From: Acidobacteriota bacterium
Lineage (GTDB): Bacteria > Acidobacteriota > Terriglobia > Terriglobales > Acidobacteriaceae
Assembly (NCBI GenBank): GCA_013289765.1
Contig: JABCZI010000002.1
Coordinates: 496,001 to 560,000, forward strand
Direction of reading: 5' to 3'
DNA: 64,000 nucleotides
A program made the translations under genes and the position numbers. Of this stretch, positions 26,585 through 35,200 are shown piece by piece (the stretch's first letter is position 1; every line of letters starts with the position of its first letter). Below the pieces are notes generated by a model. That model ran no database searches. It had not been told where the DNA came from and saw only the letters and a list, made by a program, of their open reading frames with translations.

Positions 26585-26616
26585 AAAATAGAAAATGTAG
26601 AAAATAGAAAATAAAG
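26585..26616 (+). repeat. AT-rich 16-bp tandem repeat
   Basis: Two adjacent copies, 26585-26600 and 26601-26616, of AAAATAGAAAATNNAG (14 of 16 bases identical). It fills the gap between the convergent serA and M50 genes. Confidence 0.6.
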
Positions 26617-26620
26617 ATAC

Positions 26621-27742
26621 TCAGGACTCCGCGCCGTCCCGCCGGAGCTTTCTGCTCTCGGCGAGCAACGCCATGGAGTGCATCAAGTTCTGCAGCGTCA
26701 CGATTCCTACCAGTCGCTGATCTTCGACCACCGGGATAATGCTGAGATTCCGCGCTGTGAGTTTGCGGAACGCCGACGATAGCGACTCCTGCCGCACCGA
26801 CACCTCGAAAATCTTATTCATCACGGCTTGCACATAGCCGTTGCCTTCAAGCCGCAGCGCCTCCAGGATGCGCTGCTTTGAGATCACGCCGACCATGTCG
26901 CTGCCGCGCACCACGGGGAAATCATCCTGCAAAGAATGCACTGCCTTATCCAGAGCATCTTCGAGCGTGTCCGCCGGAGAAAGCGTCGCGAAATCGGTGA
27001 GCATCACTTCTTCCAGTCGCACATTATCCAAAACTGACTGGAAGATGACCGCCCGTTCCTCAAGCTGCGCCGCGGAAAAGATGATCACCCCCACCATCGT
27101 CAGCCATGTATCACTGAACAATCCCGCCACCATCAAGAGCATCGCTAAAGCGTGACTAATGGAGACAGCGCGGCGCGTAGCAGCGGCCGCTTCAATCGTT
27201 CGCGCGAAAAAGGCCCGCAGAATGCGTCCGCCATCCAGAGGATAAGCAGGCAGAAGATTGATGCCGGCGAGATAAAGATTCGCCCACACCAGGCTGCGCG
27301 GCAGATTGCTGGCTTGCAGGAAAGGCCACTTCCACAAATTCGCTCCCGGAACGAGAGGAAAAATGATTGCCGCAGCGATCATCGCGAGCACAAGATTCAC
27401 CAGCGGCCCCGTCAGCGCGATCCGCACATCGCGCTTCCACGCCACCGCAGCCGAGGCCGGTGTCTCTAAACGCGACTCGTCGAAAACGGTTACACCGCAC
27501 AATGGAAGCAGAATCACTGCCTTTGGGATCAATCCGTAACGCCGCCCCATTAGCATGTGCCCGATTTCATGCGCAGCGACGCAGGCCAACACAATCCCAA
27601 CCAGCGCCAAATCCCGCGGCCCGTTGGCCGAACGCACGGTCGATTCCGTCCAGAAAACAAACAGAGGCAGGATCAGGAACGTCAGATGAAGGCGAACCTC
27701 AACTCCGAACAATCGCCCGACTTGCACCGAAAAACTTCTCAT
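26621..27742 (-). CDS. Site-2-type M50 zinc metalloprotease with two CBS domains
   Basis: A 373-residue integral membrane protease. The zinc-binding HEIGH motif (residues 58-62) lies in a transmembrane helix, and the third ligand is the Asp in NLLPAYPLDGGR. About six membrane segments precede a cytoplasmic C-terminal part with two CBS repeats (EEVMLTDFATLSPADTLEDALD and NKIFEVSVRQESLSSAFRKL), which in this subgroup sense adenine nucleotides. Such proteases cleave anti-sigma factors or sporulation factors within the membrane; the substrate here is unknown. ATG 27742 (MRSFSVQVGRLFGVEV) is the family-like start. It is divergent to rsmD. Confidence 0.92.
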   Translation of the reverse strand: MRSFSVQVGRLFGVEVRLHLTFLILPLFVFWTESTVRSANGPRDLALVGIVLACVAAHEIGHMLMGRRYGLIPKAVILLPLCGVTVFDESRLETPASAAVAWKRDVRIALTGPLVNLVLAMIAAAIIFPLVPGANLWKWPFLQASNLPRSLVWANLYLAGINLLPAYPLDGGRILRAFFARTIEAAAATRRAVSISHALAMLLMVAGLFSDTWLTMVGVIIFSAAQLEERAVIFQSVLDNVRLEEVMLTDFATLSPADTLEDALDKAVHSLQDDFPVVRGSDMVGVISKQRILEALRLEGNGYVQAVMNKIFEVSVRQESLSSAFRKLTARNLSIIPVVEDQRLVGIVTLQNLMHSMALLAESRKLRRDGAES

Positions 27743-27813
27743 GAGAGTTTCGCCTACTGCTGTTATTTTACATGCTCGGGTATATTCGCTCCGGCACTCG
27801 AAGGTACAGAGCC

Positions 27814-28404
27814 ATGCGCGTAATTGCGGGAAAATACAGGGGACGACCTTTACGGTCATTGCGCGGAGCGGACATTCGTCCCACCTCCGATCGATTACGC
27901 GAGACCCTTTTCAATGTCCTGACCGCCGGCAATCCCGCGGCGCTTGAAGGAACAGTCTGGCTCGATCTGTTCGCCGGCACAGGCGCGGTAGGAATCGAGG
28001 CGCTGAGCCGCGGAGCCAAGCAGGCCTGCTTTGTAGAAAATTCGCCCCCCGCGGCAAAACTGATCGAACAGAATCTGCAGAGCCTCGGAATTGTGGAAGG
28101 ATACAAAATTCTGCGGGACGATCTTGACGGAGTCGTCTGGCGCCTGCAGCGGGAACACTTCGCCGCCGATGTAGTATTTCTCGATCCTCCCTACCGCTTG
28201 CAGCAGGCCTATAAGGTCACGCTCTCGGCTTTGGCCGATTCGTCGCTGGTGTGGGCTATGTCAGTGGTGATTGCGGAACACGAGAAGAAGTTCGATCCCG
28301 GCGATGCATTCGGTTCGCTGCGGAGAATTCGCAAGCTCACCCAGGGCAATACTGTTCTCAGTTTTTATCGTATCGGAGGACTCCCAGATCTGAATCGCTC
28401 ATGA
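27814..28404 (+). CDS. rsmD: 16S rRNA (guanine966-N2)-methyltransferase RsmD
   Basis: A 196-residue methyltransferase acting on G966 of 16S rRNA during 30S assembly. It starts MRVIAGKYRGRPLRSL and continues with RPTSDRLRETLFNVL, LDLFAGTGAVGIEALSRGA (SAM-binding) and VVFLDPPY, the catalytic DPPY motif. ATG 27814 matches the family start; an upstream in-frame ATG at 27772 falls in the divergent promoter region shared with the M50 gene. Confidence 0.95.
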   Translation: MRVIAGKYRGRPLRSLRGADIRPTSDRLRETLFNVLTAGNPAALEGTVWLDLFAGTGAVGIEALSRGAKQACFVENSPPAAKLIEQNLQSLGIVEGYKILRDDLDGVVWRLQREHFAADVVFLDPPYRLQQAYKVTLSALADSSLVWAMSVVIAEHEKKFDPGDAFGSLRRIRKLTQGNTVLSFYRIGGLPDLNRS

Positions 28405-28433
28405 AGCGTTCCGTTGAGAGTTCCAAATCTGCC

Positions 28434-28985
28434 CTACATCAGCAATTCGTGGTTGCGGCGTGTGATCGGGTGCTGCATTTCCTGCAAATCGTTTTTCACC
28501 ATGTTAAGGCCGTAAACGCAACCTTCAAATTCGCGGGAAAGATGGGCGAATAATGGAGCCACTTTCGCGTACTCGAAGTGTTCGAACTTCGACACGATGT
28601 AATAGCTTTCTTTTCCCGCCTTCATCCACTCCACAAAATTTTCCAGGCGATGGTGGCGGAGCCGGAAGCGGTTAATGCTTTCGGGAAACATTCCCGCGAA
28701 GAACAACGCATAGTCCCCAATGTGCTTTCGTACCTGACGTTCGCGGTCGAACGACGGAGCGGGGCCATAAACCGGATCTGATTCCAGCAGCATTTCGCCG
28801 ACATCATTCAAAGGGCGGTCGGCAGCGTCATGAATCTTGAACAGCTGATCGGCTTCGCAGAACTCCGTCAGCAAATGCGATACATAGGCAACTACCTGAG
28901 GATCGCGGATACCAATTTCCTCCGCGTAGTGGCGGCCTACCAATTCCTGGAAAAGCTCCCGCAATGGATGAGAGTCCGGAATCAT
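28434..28985 (-). CDS. Hypothetical protein, helical, possibly acidobacteria-specific
   Basis: A 183-residue protein that I do not recognise. It is mostly helical by composition, with no signal peptide, membrane segment or cysteine motif. Notable stretches are LRELFQELVGRHYAEEIG near the start and REFEGCVYGLNMVKNDLQEMQHP near the end. ATG 28985 is selected by GGAGGA 8 bases upstream. It converges on rsmD with a gap of 29 bases. Codon use looks like its neighbours, so it is probably a real resident gene. Confidence 0.7.
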   Translation of the reverse strand: MIPDSHPLRELFQELVGRHYAEEIGIRDPQVVAYVSHLLTEFCEADQLFKIHDAADRPLNDVGEMLLESDPVYGPAPSFDRERQVRKHIGDYALFFAGMFPESINRFRLRHHRLENFVEWMKAGKESYYIVSKFEHFEYAKVAPLFAHLSREFEGCVYGLNMVKNDLQEMQHPITRRNHELLM

Positions 28986-29232
28986 CGCTTTTTGTCCTCC
29001 GAAAGCCCCGGTGTTCATGGGCTTTCATCATGCGTTAGTAACTAGTTAACTTACTTCCGGCACAAAAGCAAGTGACTTTTGTGTATCGGACGAATCGTTT
29101 CTACTAATACTTAGAAGTGGCTTGCGGCGTGCGGGTTGTAGCCCGTCATTTGTTGGCACACGAGCGCATCGGCTGCTAATTACTGCCGTGTTTGTACTCG
29201 AATAGAATGGAGTGCCGGAAAGGATCGAGCAC

Positions 29233-29625
29233 ATGGAAAGAATCAACATCTCCAGTGGCACACCTTGGGAACCTACTGTTGGCTACTCGCGCGCCGTAAG
29301 GGTCGGACCGTATGTCCATGTTTCGGGTACCACTGCGACCACGGCGGATGGCAAAGTTGTGGGCGCGGGAGATCCCTACGCTCAGGCGGTGCAGACCTTG
29401 AAAAATATCGAGAGCGCATTACAGAAAGCCGGCGCCGGGTTGAACGACGTCGTGCGCACGCGGATCTATGTGACCAACATCGCGGAGTGGGAAAAGATCG
29501 GAAAAGCGCATGGGGAGTTCTTCCGCGACATTCGTCCCGCCACTTCCATGGTTCAGGTGAGCGCGCTTATTTCGCCTGAGATGGTGGTCGAGATCGAGGC
29601 CGATGCCTATATCTCGGCCAAGTGA
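29233..29625 (+). CDS. ridA: RidA-family protein (enamine/imine deaminase)
   Basis: A 130-residue RidA/YjgF/UK114 protein that hydrolyses reactive enamines and imines formed by PLP enzymes. Motifs: [63 protein letters not shown] and the substrate-binding Arg region [30 protein letters not shown] 29233 gives the usual start. The next gene, an amidohydrolase, begins 50 bases later on the same strand and is likely cotranscribed. Confidence 0.92.
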   Translation: MERINISSGTPWEPTVGYSRAVRVGPYVHVSGTTATTADGKVVGAGDPYAQAVQTLKNIESALQKAGAGLNDVVRTRIYVTNIAEWEKIGKAHGEFFRDIRPATSMVQVSALISPEMVVEIEADAYISAK

Positions 29626-29675
29626 GAGTAAAATCCAGCATTCTGGAGCCGTCAGACAACGGAGGAAAGCCGCCA

Positions 29676-31016
29676 GTGAAGAACTACACATGGATACTGC
29701 TCTTTACCGTAGTGATTTTCGCCGCTGCACAACCGATCGCCGCGCAACAGTCCGCTGCGGTACCGAAAGACAAGAGCCCTTCCGAGGTTTGGACGGTCAT
29801 TCGCGCTGGCTCGCTGATTGATGGCAAGTCCGATAAGCCGCGCAGCGACCAAGTGATTATTATTCGCGGTAATCGCATCGAGAGCGTCAGCGATTCCGCA
29901 ACCGCCAAAATTCCCGCAGGCGCCCACGTAATTGATTTGTCGAAGTCCATCGTATTGCCTGGTCTGATCGATTCCCACACCCACATTTTTCTGCAGGGCG
30001 AAGATCCCACCCAGGGCGGATATGACGTGAACATTCTCAACGCGCCGCTCGCCCTGCGCGCGGCTCGGGCTACAGTTGCGGCCAGGCGGGCGCTCGAGCA
30101 GGGCTTCACCACCTTGCGCGATGTAGAAACCGAAGGCGCCGGATATGGTGATGTGGGCATAAAGCAGGCCATCGATCGGGGATATATTCCTGGACCGCGC
30201 ATGTTCGTGTCGACCCGCGCCATCTCCACGACCGGCGGATATCCGCTCGAGGGCTACGCTCCCGAACTCGACATGCCCAAGGGCGCACAAATTATCGATG
30301 GTCCCGTCGAGGCGCGCAAAGCGGCGCGCGAGCAATTGGATCATGGCGCCGACTGGATCAAGGTCTATATGACGCATCGTTCGTGGGTGGGCAAGAATGG
30401 CGAACTCGTCTCGCAGCCCACGCTTACGGTCGAAGAGTTGCGCGCGATTGTCGACGAAACTCACGGCTGGGGTAAAAAAGTCGCGTGCCATGTTTACGGC
30501 GGCATTGGCCTGCGCCGCGCTCTCGACGGAGGATGCGACTCCATCGAGCACGGCCTTGCTCTGGATGATGCCGCTATTTCTCAAATGCTGAAGCAGGGCA
30601 CCTGGCTTGTCCCGACTCTTAGCGTCTATTACATGGATTGGGCTCCCGCTGATACTTCTGACGGTCAGCGCGACCGCCTGCGTGCTTCGGCGCATGAGCA
30701 ATCATTTAAGAAGGCGCTGAAGGCAGGCGTCAAAATCGCTTTCGGCACCGACATGGGTGGGATTCCGTGGACTGAACCGATCGCGCAGGAATTTTTGCGC
30801 ATGACGGAGTTTGGCATGCCGCCGATGGATGCTATTCAGAGCGCAACCTCCCGCGCCGCAGTACTGCTCGACATGGAAGGAAAGATCGGAGTAGTTGCCC
30901 CAGGCGCGTTTGCGGACATCATTGCTGTCAAGGAAGATCCCCTTCATGACATCAAAGCACTGGAAAATGTGCGATTCGTAATGAAAGACGGCGCTGTCTT
31001 CAAGAGCGAAAATTGA
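29676..31016 (+). CDS. Secreted metal-dependent amidohydrolase (prolidase-like)
   Basis: A 446-residue amidohydrolase-superfamily TIM barrel with an N-terminal signal peptide (WILLFTVVIFAAAQPIAA). Metal ligands: the HxH pair His101 and His103 in DSHTH, a Lys in ADWIKVYMTH, His in ACHVYG and SIEHG, and Asp in AFGTDMGG. This is the imidazolonepropionase-like/Xaa-Pro dipeptidase branch, abundant in Acidobacteriota; substrate unknown. The GTG at 29676 is set by GGAGG 11 bases upstream and places the signal peptide at the N-terminus. Likely cotranscribed with ridA. Confidence 0.9.
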   Translation: MKNYTWILLFTVVIFAAAQPIAAQQSAAVPKDKSPSEVWTVIRAGSLIDGKSDKPRSDQVIIIRGNRIESVSDSATAKIPAGAHVIDLSKSIVLPGLIDSHTHIFLQGEDPTQGGYDVNILNAPLALRAARATVAARRALEQGFTTLRDVETEGAGYGDVGIKQAIDRGYIPGPRMFVSTRAISTTGGYPLEGYAPELDMPKGAQIIDGPVEARKAAREQLDHGADWIKVYMTHRSWVGKNGELVSQPTLTVEELRAIVDETHGWGKKVACHVYGGIGLRRALDGGCDSIEHGLALDDAAISQMLKQGTWLVPTLSVYYMDWAPADTSDGQRDRLRASAHEQSFKKALKAGVKIAFGTDMGGIPWTEPIAQEFLRMTEFGMPPMDAIQSATSRAAVLLDMEGKIGVVAPGAFADIIAVKEDPLHDIKALENVRFVMKDGAVFKSEN

Positions 31017-31079
31017 AAGCTGACAATTAAATTTAAATTAAAGAACCAGCCGCTAGCGCGGTAACCCTTTGCCGTTTTC

Positions 31080-31107
31080 CTGGAATCCAAGATCTGGAAT
31101 CCAAGAT
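31080..31107 (+). repeat. Perfect 14-bp tandem repeat
   Basis: CTGGAATCCAAGAT occurs twice in direct succession (31080-31093 and 31094-31107), between the amidohydrolase and the CBS gene. Confidence 0.7.
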
Positions 31108-31136
31108 AAAAGATTTGTAATATCGCTTCAATTCAC

Positions 31137-31164
31137 TTGACTTCGCCTTGGGCGCGCGCATAAT
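31137..31164 (+). promoter_or_regulatory. Sigma70-type promoter of the CBS-domain gene
   Basis: TTGACT (31137-31142), 16-base spacer, CATAAT (31159-31164); each box matches 5 of 6 consensus bases. It leaves a leader of about 80 bases to the start at 31251. Confidence 0.6.
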
Positions 31165-31250
31165 TCATCAATCTCTGTGATATTGCCCCGGCGACCGCAG
31201 CCAAGGTTCATCCACCCAGCGGAAGTTGCGGAACGCTAGAGGAGGTGTTT

Positions 31251-31688
31251 ATGAGCGTATTGGAACTGTGTGATCGCGAAATCGCGTCGGTCCCGCTCGA
31301 AGCCACCGTAGCCGATGCCATCAACAAAATGCTCGACCATCACGTTGGCGCTGTAGCGGTGGTCGATTCCGAATACCGGGTCGCCGGAATTTTCACGGAA
31401 CGCGATGTGCTCCGCAAGATGGCGCTCAGCCGCACCGACCCGGAGAACACTCCCGTCCGCGAACTGATGACCACTCCGGTTGAGATGGCTACGCGGCGCA
31501 CCGGGCCGGGCGAAGCGCTTACCACCATGTTGGAACGTCACTTCCGCCATCTGCCGGTGGCTGACAACGATGGCAGACTGTTGGGTATCCTCTCCATCCG
31601 TAACCTGCTGGAGTGGCGCGTCGAAGATCTCAGCCGCGAACTGGAGTCGCTGGAGCAATACGTCTCGAATGATGGGCCGGGCGGATAG
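31251..31688 (+). CDS. CBS-domain pair protein
   Basis: A 145-residue protein made of two CBS motifs (VPLEATVADAINKMLDHHVGAVAVVD with GIFTERDVLRK; TPVEMATRRTGPGEALTTMLERHFRHLPVAD with GILSIRNLLEW). Stand-alone CBS pairs bind adenine nucleotides and report energy state to partner proteins; the partner is unknown. AGGAGGTG precedes ATG 31251. A DoxX-type membrane gene follows 33 bases later and is likely in the same transcript. Confidence 0.92.
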   Translation: MSVLELCDREIASVPLEATVADAINKMLDHHVGAVAVVDSEYRVAGIFTERDVLRKMALSRTDPENTPVRELMTTPVEMATRRTGPGEALTTMLERHFRHLPVADNDGRLLGILSIRNLLEWRVEDLSRELESLEQYVSNDGPGG

Positions 31689-31721
31689 GTGAGCGTTTTG
31701 AGGGGTTACCATCCCTAATCA

Positions 31722-32192
31722 ATGGCTACTACTGCGTCGGCTGCAACCAAGACGATCGCTGGCGTGCGCATCGCCACATCGGTTTTCTTTCTCCTGTTCG
31801 GCGAATACAAGCTAGCCGGGCCGGGCTTTGCCCATGGCGGATTCCAGGGATATCTTCAGAGCTACATTACCAGTTCCGCAGTCAGTTTCTATCGTCCGAT
31901 ATTGTCCGGGCTGATCCTGCCACATGCCGTCTTTTTCGGGTACGGGGTCGGTGTAATCGAGATCTTCGTCGGAATCTGCTTGCTCGTTGGATTTTGGGTT
32001 CGTCCGGCTTGCGTTGTCGGAATATTCTTTCTGCTCAATTTGACGCTTGCCGCTTGGTGGGAGCCCGGCCACGGTGTGCCGTTGTGGCGCTATTTTGGCG
32101 CGAGGCTCGATACTCTGCCGCTCTTGCTGCTGCTCATCGTTTTCTTCGCCGCGGATGCCGGGAAAGTGTGGGGTCTAGATGGGAGGCGATGA
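31722..32192 (+). CDS. DoxX-like membrane protein
   Basis: A 156-residue membrane protein with four predicted helices: residues about 13-27, 60-75 (LILPHAVFFGYGVGVIEIFVG), 80-105 and 133-148 (LPLLLLLIVFFAADAG). Pattern and size fit DoxX/DoxD-like quinone-associated proteins. Function in this organism is unknown. It follows the CBS gene closely. Confidence 0.8.
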   Translation: MATTASAATKTIAGVRIATSVFFLLFGEYKLAGPGFAHGGFQGYLQSYITSSAVSFYRPILSGLILPHAVFFGYGVGVIEIFVGICLLVGFWVRPACVVGIFFLLNLTLAAWWEPGHGVPLWRYFGARLDTLPLLLLLIVFFAADAGKVWGLDGRR

Positions 32193-32284
32193 TAATAGAT
32201 TCCTGATTTTCTAGATTACGAGCGAATGGATCGCGCAAAGATGGGGATAATTCATGGGGAGTCGTGAGAGATTCCAGCGCTCCC

Positions 32285-33235
32285 TCATGGCCGTAGCGCT
32301 GACGAGGCAGATCGTTGTGCTTGAGCGATGACCCAGTCGGTCCAGTACGAAGAATCTCCGCTGCTGAGCAGCGGAGCCTTGCCCAGCACTGCATCCACGA
32401 AGTTCTCGATCATGGGATAGTGCAGATTGGAGAGCGGCGGTAGATTCTCGCGACCTCCGGGATATATTAGCTCGGGGCCGTTCAACGGACTTAATTCGAT
32501 TTCACCTTCAGTTCCGCGGATCCGGCACTCGTCGCGCTTCACCTTCGAATGCCAGCGCACATCCACGATGCCGCGCACGCCGCCTGCATACTCGATCATC
32601 ACCGTCGCGTTATCTTCCACCGCGTAGCGATGCACCGCGTTGAATAAATGAGCGCTCACTCGCAGAGGATGACCGAAGAGAAAGTTCAACACGTCAATTC
32701 GATGAGACGCGATATCGAAGAGCGGGCCGCCTCCCGCCTGGGCGGGATCAACCAGCCAACTGCGGCCAGTCTCTTTTTCGTCGAGCCATCCATGGCTGGT
32801 CAGTTCGGCGATGACTGGGGTTCCGATCTCGCCGGCCTCAAGCAATTGTTTCGCGCGATGCAATTTTGGGTAAGTTCTGCGATAGTAGGCGACGCCCAGA
32901 ATGCGTTCGGTGTCGTGCGCGGCCTGCACCATCGATCGCGCCTCAGCCTCATTCATCGCCATCGGTTTTTCGCACAGCACATGCTTGCCCGCACGGAGCG
33001 CTTGAAGCGTCTGTGGCGCGTGAAGGAAGACTGGCGTCGCTACATAAACCGCGTTAACCGCGGTGTCGGCCAGAGCTTCGTCGAGGGAGGTCCAAACCCG
33101 GGCGTTGTAAGAGACTGCTTTTTGCGGATCGCGCGTGACCAAGCCATACAAGCGGCTTCGCGGCTCGGCTTGAATCGCGGGAATTATGCGGCGGGTTGCG
33201 ATATCGCCGATTCCAATTACGATCCAGTTCAGCAT
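32285..33235 (-). CDS. Gfo/Idh/MocA-family oxidoreductase
   Basis: A 316-residue NAD(P)-dependent dehydrogenase. The Rossmann segment is MLNWIVIGIGDIATRRI, followed by VNAVYVATPVFLH and the hallmark CEKPMA. The C-terminal alpha/beta domain includes GGGPLFDIASHRIDVLNFLFG, where Asp and His act in catalysis in this family. The enzymes oxidise sugars or inositol-like polyols; the substrate is not evident. No sugar gene is adjacent. Confidence 0.92.
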   Translation of the reverse strand: MLNWIVIGIGDIATRRIIPAIQAEPRSRLYGLVTRDPQKAVSYNARVWTSLDEALADTAVNAVYVATPVFLHAPQTLQALRAGKHVLCEKPMAMNEAEARSMVQAAHDTERILGVAYYRRTYPKLHRAKQLLEAGEIGTPVIAELTSHGWLDEKETGRSWLVDPAQAGGGPLFDIASHRIDVLNFLFGHPLRVSAHLFNAVHRYAVEDNATVMIEYAGGVRGIVDVRWHSKVKRDECRIRGTEGEIELSPLNGPELIYPGGRENLPPLSNLHYPMIENFVDAVLGKAPLLSSGDSSYWTDWVIAQAQRSASSALRP

Positions 33236-33268
33236 AGAAGAGAGAAAGTTTACGCAGGCAGAAAATAA

Positions 33269-33290
33269 AAGGCCGGCCTGAGCCGGCCTT
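33269..33290 (-). terminator. Rho-independent terminator of the HU gene
   Basis: Nine-base arms AAGGCCGGC / GCCGGCCTT with loop CTGA, followed on the minus strand by TTTTATTTT-type sequence. It lies 20 bases after the HU stop and in front of the oxidoreductase gene. Confidence 0.85.
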
Positions 33291-33309
33291 CGAAATCAAT
33301 CTTCCAAAA

Positions 33310-33606
33310 TTACGGCTTTTTGGGAGCGATTGCGTCCTTGGCAGCCTTGGCGACGCGGAACTTCACCACGGTCTTGGCCTTGATCTGAATGGGTTCGCCA
33401 GTCTGCGGGTTGCGGCCCACGCGCGCTTTGCGGTGCGCTTTCACTAGACGGCCTAAGCCGGGCACAACGAACACGCCGTTCTTCTTGGTTTCTTTTACCG
33501 CGACGTCGGCGAGCTGTTCAAGAAATCCTGCGACGGTCTTATTGGGAAGCTCAGTCTTCTCGGCCAGAAAACGGACGAGTTGGGTCTTGGTTAAACCTGA
33601 TGCCAT
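33310..33606 (-). CDS. HU-family DNA-binding protein
   Basis: A 98-residue nucleoid protein: MASGLTKTQLVRFLAEKTELPNKTVAGFLEQLADV forms the helical body, and VPGLGRLVKAHRKARVGRNPQTGEPIQIKAKTVVKFRVAK the DNA-binding beta arms with the conserved GRNPQTG turn. The arm proline that kinks DNA is in this turn. Slightly longer than E. coli HU (90), with a short AlaPro-Lys tail. AGGAGG lies before the ATG. Confidence 0.96.
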   Translation of the reverse strand: MASGLTKTQLVRFLAEKTELPNKTVAGFLEQLADVAVKETKKNGVFVVPGLGRLVKAHRKARVGRNPQTGEPIQIKAKTVVKFRVAKAAKDAIAPKKP

Positions 33607-33900
33607 GTTTCCTCCTGGGGTAAAAATTGGAATTTGATTCCAGCGGGCCTGATCTTAAACCAGCGCCCTGTGGAAAACACCCTTATTTTACGCGGGTCGC
33701 GAGCAGATAGCACGCGAAATGTAGCATTTTTACATGCTTATTTGCTGCTGATGGTTCCAAAACAGCCCAAATACGCGTACCAGAACAGTTACGTCTCGTT
33801 AACAAAAGTTTAGGGTTGTGTCGTCGCAATTCGATCTCACGCACTCGAGGACGCACGTGGCCATCGCGGGTGCCATAATGTTTAGAAGGAGAAATGCGAT

Positions 33901-34557
33901 TTGAGTTGCGCGATTTGCGAAATCCGAAAGGAAAAGCGCTTTTGTCCGGCCGTGCATGGCCGCATCTGTCCGCAGTGTTGCGGCGAGCAGCGCGAGGTTA
34001 CGCTCGATTGTCCCAGCGACTGCCCGTATCTGCAGCAGGCGCGCGAGCATGAGAAGCCGCGTTCCGCGGAGCAGTTCGACCGCGCATCTCTATTCCTGCA
34101 GGTCGAGATTTCCGAACAATTTACCTACGAGCGCGAACACCTGCTCATGGGTCTCAGCTATGCACTGGCGCAAGCCGCCCACGCTGACCGTAACCTGAAT
34201 GATCGCGATCTGATCGCCGCGCTTTCGGCAATGTGCACCCGATACGAGCGGCTGATGAACTCGGGTCTACATTATGATCAGCCGCTGGCGAGCCCAGCGC
34301 AGCATGCGGCCGCGGCGCAGCTGGAAGAGATGTTGAAGGAATTTCGCGACGCGGAGCAGAAACAGTTGGGGCACTCGACCCTGCGCGATTCCGATGTGCT
34401 CAAGGCTCTGGTGTTTCTGCTGCGGATGGGCCATGCGCGCACTTCAGGACGGCCTAAGTCGCGGGCCTTCATCGATTTTCTATTCGCGCAATTTCCCGAG
34501 AAACAATCGGCTGTAATCGCTCCGCAGGAAGCGGGGAGCCGAATCATTGTGCCGTGA
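33901..34557 (+). CDS. Unknown protein with N-terminal Cys-rich zinc-binding module
   Basis: A 218-residue protein of unknown function. The first 45 residues hold eight cysteines (SCAIC, FCPAVHGRICPQCCGE, LDCPSDCPY), spaced as one or two zinc knuckles. The rest is helical with a conserved-looking KALVFLLRMGHARTSGRPKSRAFIDFLFAQFP near the end. The start is a TTG with AAGGAG 11 bases upstream. No signal peptide. I have seen similar uncharacterised proteins in Acidobacteriota, but cannot name a family. Confidence 0.72.
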   Translation: MSCAICEIRKEKRFCPAVHGRICPQCCGEQREVTLDCPSDCPYLQQAREHEKPRSAEQFDRASLFLQVEISEQFTYEREHLLMGLSYALAQAAHADRNLNDRDLIAALSAMCTRYERLMNSGLHYDQPLASPAQHAAAAQLEEMLKEFRDAEQKQLGHSTLRDSDVLKALVFLLRMGHARTSGRPKSRAFIDFLFAQFPEKQSAVIAPQEAGSRIIVP

Positions 34558-34571
34558 GGTGGTCGCTGGTC

Positions 34572-35075
34572 TTAGTCGTTAGTCGTTGAAGATCGTGGCA
34601 CCCGCCTAACTGTTTGCCCATCAGGCAGCTCATCGAGCAGTTCGCGAATGGTCTTCTTAGACATCGGATGTAGCGCCTGCGGCGCAATCTCCGCAAGAGG
34701 TTCCAGCACAAACCGGCGCTGATGCATTGCGGGATGAGGGATCGTAAGTTCACTCGATTGCACGATCGCGTCTGCGAATAGAAGGATGTCGATATCGATG
34801 GATCGCGGGCCTTTGTTTTGCAGCCGCCGCCGGCCCATCTCTTCCTCGATGCGGAGAATCGAGGCCATCAAATCCTCCGGAGTGGAACTGGTTTCGATCG
34901 CCACTGCGCAATTCAGAAACCAGGGTTGCCGGGTGAACTCTACGGGCTCGGTCTCGTAGAAGGACGATACCGCAATCAACCGGCCCAGCTGGGCGAGACG
35001 GTTCTCCGCATCTCGCAGTTGAGCCTCGCGATCACCAACATTTGATCCGAGAGATAGATAGACGATGTGGGGCAT
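34572..35075 (-). CDS. folK: 2-amino-4-hydroxy-6-hydroxymethyldihydropteridine pyrophosphokinase
   Basis: A 167-residue HPPK, which transfers pyrophosphate from ATP to the pterin in folate synthesis. Motifs: VYLSLGSNVGDREAQL, SSFYETEPVEFTRQPWFLNCAV, RIEEEMGRRR and the metal-binding RSIDIDILLF, then IPHPAMHQRRFVLEPLAEIAP. Length is normal for a stand-alone FolK. folP and folB are not adjacent. Confidence 0.96.
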   Translation of the reverse strand: MPHIVYLSLGSNVGDREAQLRDAENRLAQLGRLIAVSSFYETEPVEFTRQPWFLNCAVAIETSSTPEDLMASILRIEEEMGRRRLQNKGPRSIDIDILLFADAIVQSSELTIPHPAMHQRRFVLEPLAEIAPQALHPMSKKTIRELLDELPDGQTVRRVPRSSTTND

Positions 35076-35200
35076 CCACGGCGACCTTTATTAGTTAGTC
35101 CAAACTAGTTAGTTAACTGAGACCGGTGCAATAACAAGTCCAGATAAACCCTACACCTTAGTCACTTTTGGCGGGGCCGACTGAAGATTAGAATCAGCGT

